In this document: in pieces, positions 12,877-23,314 of the stretch
Position numbering within the stretch: position 1 is the first letter of the stretch
Layout of the letters: every line of letters starts with the position of its first letter
Source: Sepioteuthis lessoniana
Taxonomy: Eukaryota > Mollusca > Cephalopoda > Myopsida > Loliginidae
Direction of reading: 5' to 3'
DNA: 64,000 bases
Assembly (NCBI GenBank): GCA_963585895.1
Contig: OY757911.1
Location: forward strand, 87,689,275-87,753,274
Translations under genes and position numbers: made by a program
Notes under the pieces: model-generated
Seen by the model: only the letters and a program-made list of their open reading frames with translations
What the model was told of the DNA's origin: nothing
Databases searched by the model: none

Positions 12877-13059
12877 CTCAAAAAATAATAAAAGTTTTAT
12901 AATTGTTTAAAAGACTTGGTATTACTCTCTTTCCTGCCAGTAGAGGAATACCCTCAGTAGTCACAACATGTATTCCTGATTTAATACATGCATGAAAATA
13001 TTTTTATTTTTATTATTTTTTTAGAGAACAGTACTGAATATTGAAAATAAATCAATCAA

Positions 13060-13350
13060 TACTCTGTGCCACATTGAACATTCAAAGATTTAGCAAAAGT
13101 TTCATGTTAGTTACCAAGCAATCTAATAGCATAATAATATCACAAAATATGTTTCCCATGTCTTCTAACTAACAACAGCAGATGAAACTCACATTCCTTC
13201 TTCACAAATGAAATCTGGTTCCTTCAACAATATCCATTTCATTACCCTCTCTTATGTCCTATGTGCCCCAACTGAATGTCACTCATTCTGGTTCATATCT
13301 GACATCAATATGCTCAAGACTGCCATCTGTTGCTTATGTACACACTAACT
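13060..13350 (+). repeat. Interspersed repeat F, copy 2
   Basis: Second copy of the repeat at 6820-7140, same orientation. Matching blocks include 'tagttaccaagc', 'gaaatctggttccttcaaca', 'gaatgtcactc' and 'ctcaagactgccatctgt'. It lies in the intron or 3' flank of the SIMC1-like gene. Confidence 0.6.
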
Positions 13351-13504
13351 TATAAATATGTACACAGACTCAGATGTGCACAGGCACAAAAGTCACCTTG
13401 TAAATGGCTGTTTGTACAACCTACATGCAAAGCAGTGTGACCTTTCTGGGTGAGGTAAGTGCAAATCATCACATTACTTTGAAAATAAAAAGACAACCTC
13501 TTAC

Positions 13505-15272
13505 CTTGGAAGTAATCCAAATAGCTGATGATAGATGAGTAAATCAACATAATAAGCTCTTCCCATCGAGATGGAGACATGCTTTTTAAACCATCCAAAC
13601 TTATAACAGTATTATCATCATCAAGCAAATTGTTTTCTATGGGTGTTGCCTGAAAGAAAGACTTGGCAATATCTGCAATGTTTTCGGGCATAAAACTCCA
13701 ACTTAATATGGTCCCACCGCAGTGTTTCTCCAAAAGTATTTCCAACAACTTGAACCGGATCAAGCTGGATTGAATTGTAGATAAAAAACATTGGCGAGCA
13801 TTCAAGGAGCGAATACTCAAATAGATACCAATAAGATCTTGTGCAATGCGTTTGGCTAGCATGTTATTCCTTAAACTAACTACCACACCTAGTTCCAGGA
13901 GTTTTCCAAGCTGACATAACACACGCTCGGGTAAAATTAATTTTTTTTCATTAAGAATTTCAACAGCTTGGTTCACCCATTGAATTATTTTTTTGATATT
14001 CGAATAAGATTCATTGTTCGCAACAAATCGATAAACTTGACATTTCTGTGGATCCTGCAGCCAGAAGAATTCTCCTTCCAAAACACTCAAGTAAATTTCT
14101 AATATCAAAGCAAAATTCAAAAAGGCACTTTCTTCCAAAGGATTTCTAAACATACTAACATGCAATGCATCCCAAAGAATAAAAACATTTTCTGGATAGC
14201 GATAAAAGAGTTCATTAAAAAGGCCATATAGCTTAAAATACGGTAGTTGTAAAAGACCTTCATTTTCTAGAGTAAAGCCAATGTCTCTTTGCTGAAACCA
14301 TTTGACCAAATCTTTGAGCAAGTTTTGCATAGGCCGATATGCATATAAATACTGACAAGCAATATCAGCTGTACAGAGAGCAAATGATTTCCCTTCCTCA
14401 AGGCAAGACCGAATAAGTTCAGCTGTTACCAGGGGCTGATCTTCTAAATCTTCAATCCCTAAATTAGTGTTGCTGCTATAGGATTGAAGAGAATATGGTA
14501 AAACATGACCCACAAAATTTGACAATGAAAAAGAATTATTTATATTACTTTGCTTAGAATTTAAAGCTGAGAAACATCCACTGGCACCTTGATTATCTTT
14601 ATTTGTACTCTGACAAGTATCTTTAAGGAAATGTTTATCAGAATTGTCCAACCAGCTATTCACTTTTTTGCTGCAAGAATTTTCCGTATAGATCAGTGGA
14701 CTTTCTCCAACATCTTTAAAAGAGCTTTCATTTGTCTCTTCATAGCAATTTAATGTAGTCTTGAAGTCCTCATCACCACTTGTAAGCTCGATTAAATCCG
14801 AATCAAATGAATCATCACTAATGCAAATAAAACTCTGAGTATCTTGTTTTTTTGTCTCTGAATGAGGAAAACAATTTGGGGAATCTCTTGCAAGCAGCTT
14901 GATATCTCCATTTGTAGAAGAAACATTAAAATTCCAAGAAAAAGATTCCTGTGTTATGTCATTACTGTTTGGAACATGAGACTGTGTTGAACAAGGATAA
15001 ATGTCAAATGGTTCTTCAAGGTCAGGCAGAGAGAGACATTCTGAGTCAGAATCACTCAGTGTAATAACCTTTGGTTCAGTTTGAGAATTTTTTTGTGGAC
15101 TGGAATCATCCCCAATAACAATTACAGAATCAATCCTATTCAAACCCATTGCATCTGGTAGGTCACTGTTCAGATTAATTTGACCATTGTCCACTGACTT
15201 AAAGAAATTAGTAATTTGCACTGTCGACGCTGTCTGGTGGGAATTTTGTAATTTGTTTGGAGAAGAGCACTC
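13505..15272 (-). CDS. SIMC1: SIMC1/SLF2-family protein, main exon
   Basis: In vertebrates SIMC1 pairs with SLF2 and brings the SMC5/6 complex to SUMO-rich nuclear sites. This exon encodes about 589 residues. Its N-terminal third is disordered and Ser/Asp-rich, with classic SUMO-interacting motifs: VIVIGDD (about residue 76), VITLSDSDSE (about 95), FICISDDS (about 174) and LIELTSGDED (about 186). The C-terminal half (about residues 300-610) is helical and aligns by eye with the SIMC1/SLF2 domain: a KKIIQWVNQAV block, then LCQLGKLLEL, then SLIRFKLLEILLEKHC, then SRWEELIM. The acceptor at 15273-15275 (ttcttgtttcag) and the donor CAAG|GTAAGAGG at 13505/13504 are strong. It joins exon 1 in phase 0 and leaves in phase 1. 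The predicted protein of about 637 residues is shorter than human SIMC1 (about 870). SLF2 itself is the alternative name; the dense SIM cluster favours SIMC1. Confidence 0.82.
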
Positions 15273-15389
15273 CTGAAACAAGAAAGAACAGTATAAGAAA
15301 ATGGAACAATCTACAGGTACATCAATGAAGTGAACATCTTACTCTGAAAAAAGAATGATTAAAAACTGTATACACTATGTTCTTTGGTT

Positions 15390-15600
15390 ATTATCAAAAG
15401 AAATGGACATGACAACCAGAGTTCAAACCCGGGATGAGGCTGTTTGCATTTTACATAGCACAAATACTCTAGGGAAAGGTATGAATCCATTTATTTTTAC
15501 TCCTGCTATAGTAAAGTAGTAGGGCAGACTGTACTCTTTAACTTTGGTATGGCAACTGATTTAAAAGAAGGAAAATTCAGAATTCAAACTTGCATATCAT
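15390..15600 (+). repeat. tRNA-derived SINE in intron 1 (SINE family 1)
   Basis: Contains a good B-box ('gagttcaaacccggg'), followed by 'gggaaaggtatgaatcca', 'aagtagtagggcaga' and 'cagaattcaaact'. It lies antisense in the 4-kb intron of the SIMC1-like gene. The 3' end of the element is missing. Confidence 0.8.
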
Positions 15601-15840
15601 CATGCAAGTTTTTCAAATGTTTAGCATAAAGATCATTATCGTATAGATCACTACAAATCAATTCCATGCTATTATGGCTTCTCAATTTACAACTTTGCAA
15701 GTGAGGACCAAAAAAAATCTCACATGGTTCTCCCACAGACCACATGGACCTCAGCTGAGAACCACTGAATTAGAAAAAAATTAAATGCTGCTAAGGCCAT
15801 CTAATGACAAAAAAAATATTTTTGACTAATCCAATAATAA

Positions 15841-15925
15841 AAAGTGAAATGTGCTACCACTTGGATCTCTAGTGAAAGCTACCAGATATATCTGGTATGA
15901 AAATTACCTATCATTATCAATGAGT
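15841..15925 (+). repeat. Short repeat G, copy 1 (intron 1)
   Basis: Matches 18112-18190 in the same orientation, with the shared core 'agctaccagatatatc' flanked by 'ccacttg' and 'gtatgaaaatta'. Class unknown; possibly parts of one SINE family, since the second copy is followed by a B-box-like 'aattcgatcctcgc'. Confidence 0.5.
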
Positions 15926-16236
15926 TTTTAATGGAAGGGCATGGAAAAAAGATGAAAATAATAAGAAATCTCAAAAAGGACTGAAAGTATTTTTAAGAAT
16001 TACTATGAATACTGAAGAAAATGCTAGAGTATTGCAGAGACTTCCAGCCACTTAATCCCCATCATATTTTATTGGTTTGAAAGTACAAAAAGTTGTAATA
16101 ATAATAATAATAATTATCATTAAAAGCTTAACAATGAAATAAAAAATTAAAATAAAAAAAATAAAAAAACAGGATATAATTATTACACAGAGTGAATAAA
16201 AAAAATGTTAACACCCTTATGGGATCCCCTTTATAA

Positions 16237-17400
16237 TGTTGCGAGACCAATAAATGTTGATCCCACAAATGTTTATAAATGAAGAAAGTAACATAATGCA
16301 GACTAGGCAAGGATGACAAAGATATGAGGGAAAGTTTTAAGTTACCAAGTTTTCATTTTACAAGAAGAATTGGCACATGTGCAGAACCATTGTTGTCCAT
16401 ATAGTCTCATATGTTAATATGGTCCATATAGTCTCTGAGGTGTAAAAAGTTCATATCAGATACAGTCTGTATTGGTATCAAAAGTGTAGACTCAGCTATC
16501 TAATTGTTCTTGCCAAAAGCGAGTCTAGAAGATCAGGCTCAAGTCTTGATGCACTGAGCAGCTCATAGAAGTAGCTGTGTGGCCGGTATCTGGAGACAGT
16601 TGGACGTGTCAGGTCATGGAAGTTGAATGATCAATGTCCCAGGTGTTAAGTTGCTAGTTATTGGGGAAGTAATCGCTGTTAACCTTGAAGAATTGTTAGC
16701 TCATGAATCGGTCCTTAGCTCTGATTGTCTGTAGTGTTTGGTCGTGCTGTTACATCATCGTCCCTGTGGTACAAGCAGAAAATCCTTTAAAAGGATTGAA
16801 AAATGGGAAGAAAGACATAACCTGAAAAGGACAGTTTTGTGATTCCAGCTGTGCTTGGTCGAGTTCCAGGCATCAGCTGATCAGATTGAGCTTAGCGTCT
16901 TCTGCTATGACCTTGAAGAGGTGTCTGGTAGAGGTGGGTGCTGATACCAGCAAAAGGAGCTCTAATCACTCTCTTTGTCTTTGGGTGAGAAGCTTGCAGC
17001 CAAGTGGTTGTTTGTCATCAGAGACTGCTTTTATATAGTAGAAAAGGACTGACAATCATATGTGCTCGCACATGTGCAACCACGGACAGGAAGCCTCTCT
17101 TTAATAGTGAGTACTATTGAAATAAATCATTTTACCATTAAGAGAAACTTACAAATACAATCCATTCTGTTCAACAGTCAGAAACTACTTTTGAGACAGT
17201 TTGCAGAATTAATTTATCTCGAAAAAAGCTTCTGCGTTCGTACTGGAAAATTCCACTTGCTGTCAAACCTGGCAACGTTATCGTCAGATATTAGGATTTG
17301 CTTCTGGTAGCAGTGAAAATTCCATTAGCCAATGATACAGATGACTATATTTTTTTAGCAGAGATTTTAGATTTGAGTAGCTTGTGGGGTTACAATAATG
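16237..17400 (-). mobile_element. Solo gypsy-type LTR (LTR family B), intron 1
   Basis: The plus-strand left end TGTTGCGAGACCAATAAATG is shared with the copies starting at 19629 and 34457, and the minus strand therefore ends in GCAACA. Read on the minus strand there is a TATA box (about 17029-17037) and, upstream of it, a U3-like block (17140-17395) shared with 40400-40680. The right boundary is approximate. An ATAA duplication is possible (16233-16236 and 17395-17398), but similarity to other copies seems to run past that point, so I do not claim it. It carries the inverted repeat AATCCTTTAAAAGGATT at 16781-16797. Confidence 0.7.
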
Positions 17401-19268
17401 ATATAATTTCAGTCTCCATATGTTCACCATCCCCATCAACACATCCTTTAAAAAATATTTATATTTCTATGGGAGTATTTTTACTAGAAAAGCAGAACTG
17501 ATATTACAGAGGCCACCTAAGGAAGATTCCAATAATGTGTTGACAAGTGGAGACTTTCAAATCGTATCATAAAGGAACTCTCATACAAATTTTACCACCT
17601 TTTTTTAAACATCCTATATAATAGCTAATCGTATGAACTTGTTGAATTTAAGTACAGGAAAATATAAAATTTACTAAACAATATTGATAAAAAAAATTGT
17701 GAACTTCTCTAAGAAAGATTGATATGAGAGTTTAAGAAATTGAAATTAAAAAGGAGGTCACAATAGCGAGACATAAGGAGTTACAATTAAATAGGGTATT
17801 AGGGTCAATAAATGAGAATAAAGAACCAAGCCCTAAATAAAAATCAGGGATTCCCAACAGACTGGCCTTGAAACACATCTGTGCATCCCTTCACGTTAGT
17901 TGGTGTACAAGAGGTTGGTGTCCGAACACAAGCAAAAGTCATTTTAAATAACCATTTCAAGGCGCAATATAATCTTCCAGGTGTGATTTTCCTCTATAGC
18001 GTTAAGTTATATAAGATTTTTTAAACATTAGGAACAATAAAAAAAAGTATCATCTCGAAGTAATTTTTAGTGATTTATTCTAGCAAGAACGCTAATAACG
18101 TCTTAAAATAATAGTGAAAACTTGCTGCCACTTGATCTATTAAAAGCTACCAGATATATCCAGTATGAAAATTAGCTTTCATTATTAATACGAACGACAA
18201 AATTGATTTATTGTCTCCATGTAATACTGGTTAGTAAATTCGATCCTCGCTCGGAGCACAAGACTTGTGCCAGACTATTTTAAAAACCTGCCAGTACCCA
18301 AATGTCTGGACGTTGTAATTATGTATTTTATGAATAGATAAATAAATAAGTGCCGAAAGAAATATTGATAACATAATTAACAGTTTGGTTATTCTTTTAA
18401 TTTCAGCTTTTTCTTTTAATTCTAATTATTATTGTTGTTGCAGTTGTTTTTAGTTTTTTGCACATTGTTTTAGCTTTAATGTAAACAACTTTTCAAACAC
18501 AAATATCTTCTATTCTACATGACAAAGTATTTTTACATCGAAATTGTCTTCTCGTTCATGACACGAAGTTTATAAATATAAAAGTACTGGGACATTTTTT
18601 ATCACATATCGCTGATCGGTCTTTATAATTTAACAAAAATGTACAAACTAATCAGCCAAAAATACTAAATATATTTTCGTGGTCGAATACCGAAATTCAA
18701 TATATTTATGTGGTTTAAACGTTAAATTTTAACATCTTTCAACCGTCGAAAAAAGTTTTTAGTAGGACACAGAGTTAAAAATGTAGATAACAAAATAAAA
18801 AGTTTAGAAACTAAACCCCTTAATTAATTTTTAAAGATATATTTTTTATGACTTTACTTTTTATCTTTCAGTTAAAAAGATAAAAATAAATCAAAACTTA
18901 AAGCTTATTTAATAGATCATTTTTGGTGTGGGTGTGTGTTTTCTGCTTCTTGTTTTTAAATCTACCATGAAAATGCGAGTCATTTCCTGATTTGAAAAAG
19001 TTTTAGTTTCAATTTTATACTTTTTTTACGGATATGGGAAATTATACATATTTTTGAATAAAACTAAATAAACCAAAGTAATTACTAAAGTTCAACAAAA
19101 AAATTTTTAAATAGTAATAATATACCCGAAATAGTCATTAATCTTTAAAACCTAAAGCTAAAATGAAACTAAATACAATGTAGCTAACAATTTGTAAAGT
19201 TTGTTTTGTTTCTATTTCAAACAGTAAAACTTTTAAAGAAAAAGATAAAATTCTATTTTTTGACTTAC
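17401..19268. other. Rest of SIMC1-like intron 1
   Basis: AT-rich intron sequence. Holds the second copy of repeat G (18112-18190) and a B-box-like motif near 18239-18252. No exon was seen. Confidence 0.5.
18112..18190 (+). repeat. Short repeat G, copy 2
   Basis: Same orientation as 15841-15925, sharing 'ccacttg', 'agctaccagatatatcc' and 'agtatgaaaatta'. Function and class unknown. Confidence 0.5.
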
Positions 19269-19346
19269 CAAATCCAAATGAATAGTATCTAAATTTGTCC
19301 TGTCCAAATCCGTATCACATACTTTTAAGTCAAATCGTTGAGCCAT
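19269..19346 (-). CDS. SIMC1: SIMC1-like gene, first coding exon
   Basis: The ATG at 19346-19344 opens 26 codons (MAQRFDLKVCDTDLDRT...) that end at a consensus donor GTAAGTCA (19268-19261). The exon ends on a codon boundary and so joins the exon beginning at 15272 in phase 0. In-frame stops come soon upstream of this ATG, and the context 'tttgtcATGg' is acceptable. This start is inferred from splice phase and coding potential; an alternative upstream exon cannot be excluded. The 4-kb intron between the two exons holds several mobile elements. Confidence 0.65.
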
Positions 19347-19628
19347 GACAAAGAAAATATTAACGTCATTTTTTCAAAGCAAAACAGAAAATTATATTGT
19401 CGTAAATTTCCCTCCTTTTTAGTCTAATTTACGACAAGGCCGACCTAAACGTTTCCCTAGTTTCGAATTGGCTAAATCTTTACTGTTTCTCTTTAATTCT
19501 TAATTGCTTTATCTACACCCGAAAATGTTTATTAGTTTTAAAAATACTTTAAGATTTTGCCTGTTACATCTTAAAAAGCAAATACTTTTTTAAAAAAAAC
19601 AAGATGACACATGATTCATGGATAAATC
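19347..19628 (-). promoter_or_regulatory. Presumed SIMC1-like promoter and 5' flank
   Basis: These 282 bases separate the predicted start codon from an LTR of family B. No TATA box or initiator stands out, so this is promoter by position only. The LTR beyond it reads in the same direction as the gene. Confidence 0.35.
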
Positions 19629-20904
19629 TGTTGCGAAGCCGATAAGCACGTTGACCCCGCAAATGATTTATAAGGTTAAGCGTGCGACAGTAATGACAGC
19701 CAAAAGACAACGAAGGAAACTAAGGCAAGGTAACAATATAACAAAGATGACAATTTATTTGTCATATTTACAAGGGCGTGTATAAAGTTCGTGATAGTTG
19801 TATTATGTCTTGTAGGGAACGAATAAATAAATTTAAAAAATTTAAATTGAATTTAAAAAAAAAAACGGAAAACTTAAATTTGCAGAAACTCCCAGAGTTC
19901 CCTGACAGGAAAAAAGGATGATGCATGCATAAAGAAAAAAGACAACCTCTTGACAAAGAGGAACGGGCTTTCTTTCTCTTTCAGGCGGTGACAGCGATTT
20001 GATATTTAAGTAGTTAAAGTGATTTGTTACTATTTTTAGCGAAGGAAATGTATTCTTGCGCGTGTTATTATTCCCTCGCTAAGTGTTGTTGGAAAATAAA
20101 GGAGGATGAAGAAGTAAGAAGATAAAGATAAGGTTTTATATGAAGGTTTTTAATGGCAGCATGGAATAAAGGGCTTACGTTTATGCTGCAAGTCTCGTAG
20201 GAAGGAAAGAAGTAAGGAAACGAAATGAAGTTGTTATAGTGTTGAGAAAGCATTTTAGCAGCTAAATGACTGAGCGAAAAGTGCATCGTTGAATGTGTTA
20301 TGCTGAAATATAAAAGACCCACAAATGAACTACAAACCAACCCTTACCGGACTTTAACAAACTTCCAAAAGAAAACTAACCCTTATGGAAGCCCGAAATA
20401 CTGTAGTATCACCTCCCTTACTAAGGTCAGTAAATGGCGCAGTCAATACTACCTCAACAGAAATGTTGGTCCTTACTTCCACCTCGGCCAAGGAATGCTA
20501 CCCCAGAATCCATCGCCTCTCACTCTTCTCTCTTCCCTTCTCTCTCCTTTTCTCTCTCGCTCTCCCTCTCCCTCTGGCCAATCAGCGGAGATAGTAACAG
20601 TTGCCGAAGACGACCCAAGAACAGAAGAGGAGGCAGTTGCTGAAGAGATTCCAGATACAAAACACGTGTGTTGACCGCCGGACATTTTTCTAGCCAACAC
20701 GTGGCGTTGTATACGAAGAATAAAATTCCTCTTTTAAAGTTAATATTTGTACTTCTCATTTATTATCTCAAATAACCTAACTCAAGTACATATATTACAA
20801 TTCCAAATGAGGACAAACACATGCATGAAACGATTAACGTATTTTTGACACCTTAACTGGGGCATTCAACCGTTTCAATGTATTCAGGAAAATCTCCCTC
20901 ATCC

Positions 20905-21131
20905 ATGGAATGGTTGTTGAAATAAATGAAGGAAAGGATAAAATAAACGTCTTTGTCTCTTATCTGTTGCTGTCTTTTCTTTTGTATAATTCTTTTGGGA
21001 CTTTCTTGGGCAAGGCGTTACACCGACTAGCCAACGTGGGGGTAAAATAAACTAACCAAAATATGGAATCAGATATCAAACGGCAACACAGCCTAGCCTT
21101 TCGCCCTTGACCTTCAGCCTAATATCCCACA
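20905..21131 (+). repeat. Truncated LTR family A fragment
   Basis: Matches the last 200 bases of the LTR A copies at 22077 and 29344, including 'gtctcttatctgttgctgtc', 'caacgtggggg', 'ataaactaaccaaaatatgg' and 'cggcaacacagcct', and ends at CCACA like the complete copy. The 5' part is missing. Confidence 0.65.
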
Positions 21132-21154
21132 ATCTTCAGCTAGATGGTTGGTGT

Positions 21155-21830
21155 CGGTAGCTGATATGGTCGAAGACGTAGATAGGCGCAGCAAGTTCGA
21201 TGCGAGTAGCTGATGTTAGTCGAGTCGTAGAGGTGTAGCTAGACGTCCAATGCAGGTAGCTGATGTTGGTCGAGTCGTAGAGGTGCAGCTAGACGTTTGA
21301 TGCGAGTAGCTGATGTTGGTCGAGTCGTAGAGGTGCAGCTAGACGTTCGATGCGAGTAGCTGATGTTGGTCGAGTCGTAGAGGTGCAGCTAGACGTTCGA
21401 TGCGGGTAGCTGATGTTAGTCGAGTCGTAAAGGTGCAGCTAGACGTTCGATGCAGGTAGCTGATGTTGGTCGAGTCGTAGAGGTGCAGCTAGACGTTCGA
21501 TGCCGGTAGCTGATGTTAGTCAAGTCGTAGAGGTGCAGCTAGACGTTCGATGCAGGTAGCTAATGTTAATCGAGTCGTAGAGGTGCAGCTAGACGTTTGA
21601 TGCGAGTAGCTGATGTTGGTCGAGTCGTAGAGGTGCAGCTAGACGTCCGATGCAGATAGCCGATGTTGGTCGAGTCGTAGAGGTGCAGCTAGACGTCCGA
21701 TGCAGGTAGCTGGTGTTGGTCGTGTCGTAGAGGTGCAGCTAGACGTTCGATGCGGGTAGCTGATGTTAGTCGAGCCGTAGAGGTGCAGATAGACGTTCGA
21801 TGCAAATAGCTGATGTTGGTCGAGGTAGGT
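21155..21830. repeat. 50-bp minisatellite, about 13 units
   Basis: A unit of the type 'gtagctgatgttggtcgag' + 'tcgtagaggtgcagctagac' + 'gttcgatgcg' recurs every 50 bases, with the phrase 'tgatgttggt' at 21261, 21311, 21361 and so on. Units differ by scattered substitutions only, so the spacing is rigid. The array sits inside LTR family B at the place where the 34.6-kb copy has a 29-bp array. Confidence 0.9.
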
Positions 21831-22076
21831 CGATCGATGTCCCGGCTCTTGAAGTATATTGGATTAACCGAGGGTGTGTCGATGTGGTTTCTAGCCCGTA
21901 CAGCGAGTCATACGTGGGCTAGATCCTGCAATGCTAGAGCACGTTGTCGTTGGAGTTGGCAGTCTGTACAGCGAGTCATACGTGGACTAGATGCTGCATT
22001 GATGGTACGTGTCGTGGTCAAAGTTGATGTTGGCAGCTTGGTAGCGTAGAGTCGAGCGGGTGAGGTGACTAAGACT

Positions 22077-22651
22077 TGTGGCGATTTAGGAATTACCAAA
22101 GAACTCCCAACCGGATGTTGACTCGTCGGCTGCCTGATACAAAATGTATAAATGCGTCGCCACGCATAAGGCTCCACGCATCCATCCGGTTAAAATCAGA
22201 AAAAAGAAAAATAATAAAATGTAAAGTAGCCAATGAGAAGCGGTCGCGCCAAAATTAGAAGGATTTTGGCGTGGCGAATTTGGAGCCGGTGAAAAGAGAT
22301 AAATACTCAGGTTTTCTGTGAACCGCCCTCTTTTCGGGTAGTGACGTCGAACCGACAACACCGTTTTTACTATCTGGTGTTTTGGGCACCACGCTATGTC
22401 TTTAGACGTAGCGTTGGTTAGTCCATTCACCAGGTAAATAAAAGAAAGTCTGAAAGAAAAGTTTTTCGTCTCCTGTCTGTTCCTATCTTCTCTTTTTTTA
22501 TATTTCTTATGGACCTTCTTTGGGCAAGGCATTGCACCGGCCAAGTCAACGTGGGGTAAAACTAAATAACCAAAATATGGAGTCAGACATCTTACGGCAA
22601 CACAGCCTTGCCCTTAGCACCTGACTACCTAAAAACCTTTTAAACTCCACA
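22077..22651 (+). mobile_element. Solo LTR family A with 4-bp target duplication
   Basis: A 575-bp unit starting TGTGGCG and ending CTCCACA, so the termini are TG...CA inside a short inverted repeat TGTGG/CCACA. The 4 bases GACT lie on both sides (22073-22076, 22652-22655). The host sequence on either side is LTR B ('gactaagact' and 'gtgtcttagg'), which reads on across the insertion as in the 34.9-kb copy. No PBS, gag or pol follows, hence a solo LTR. It contains an 83-bp module with inverted ends AACCGGATG/CATCCGGTT (22109-22191). Confidence 0.8.
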
Positions 22652-23314
22652 GACTTAACCGTGTCTTAGGACTACGGACCAAGTGAACAGACAGAGTAAC
22701 CGTGGCTAATGTTTGCCAGGCCTTAGCACATGAGAAATCGAGCGAGCGAATCGGTGAGGCTAGGGCTTTGTCATGCCCCTAGCTGTGCGGACGTATCGGA
22801 AACGGTAGCTAAGGCTTCGCCGTGCCAAAGCTGTACGATTGTATCGAGCAAACAGGCTGGGAGGCCACGGCTAAGATTGGCGGTATCTTAGCGCTGCGTA
22901 GATAGGGAAGCGATAGCAAAAGACTAACCCGTTCCTTTAACGCTACGCAGCCGAGCGAACAAACGGACAACGGAACCGACTGAGTTGGTTAAGACCGAGT
23001 GGTCTTAGGGTCCTCTTCGTGTGTTCCGCCTGGCCGTCTGCTTTGACGAGTCTGTAAGGACCGTCAGAGATACTCCAACCCGCAGAAGGAGACCTCTAGT
23101 GGTCCTTAAAAGGACATTTTTGCATATCTAAGTGATGGAAGGCGAATGCGACCACGAGGAGTGGGATTTAGCCTTGAAGAAAGGCGAATGCGACAGCGAG
23201 CCTTGGGGAGCTTCGCCCTGAGAGCGGGCTCCTGAGAGCGTCGTAAAACGACCTCTTTTATATCTAAAAGCATATAAAGAAAATACATGCTTTCAGTGAA
23301 TAGAAGGCCCAAAA
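22652..23314. repeat. Right part of LTR family B, GC-rich
   Basis: Holds imperfect units with short hairpins of the TAAGAC...GTCTTA kind and the inverted repeat at 23101-23116. The block 'gatactccaac...gacctctagtggtcctta' (about 23071-23107) is shared with 35421-35455. Open frames over it (for example 23106-23312 minus) are incidental. Confidence 0.55.

Larger units (their letters stand above)
19629..23310 (-). mobile_element. LTR family B copy, enlarged by a minisatellite and nested insertions
   Basis: The left end TGTTGCGAAGCCGATAAGCA matches the other family B copies, as does the following 'gaccccgcaaatgattta'. Later blocks match the 34457-36362 copy in order: 'gattaaccgaggg', 'gcgagtcatacgtgg', 'gatactccaac' and 'ggtccttaaaaggac' (23101-23115). 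Between them lie a truncated LTR A (20905-21131), a 50-bp tandem array (21155-21830) and a complete LTR A (22077-22651). The stretch 19770-20900, including a pyrimidine-rich tract at 20518-20580, is not explained by the other copies and may be another insertion. The right boundary is masked by the LINE 3' end at about 23315. Confidence 0.6.

Noticed and set aside
16233..17398. ATAA target duplication of the LTR at 16237
   Set aside because: Similarity to other copies appears to continue past the right ATAA, so the match may be chance.
20300..20759. Overlapping frames on both strands in a CT-rich region
   Set aside because: Low-complexity pyrimidine tract opens frames on both strands at once; repeat-derived, not coding.
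22086..22544. 152-codon minus frame
   Set aside because: Lies entirely inside LTR A and is only open by chance; the related copy at 29344 does not keep it.
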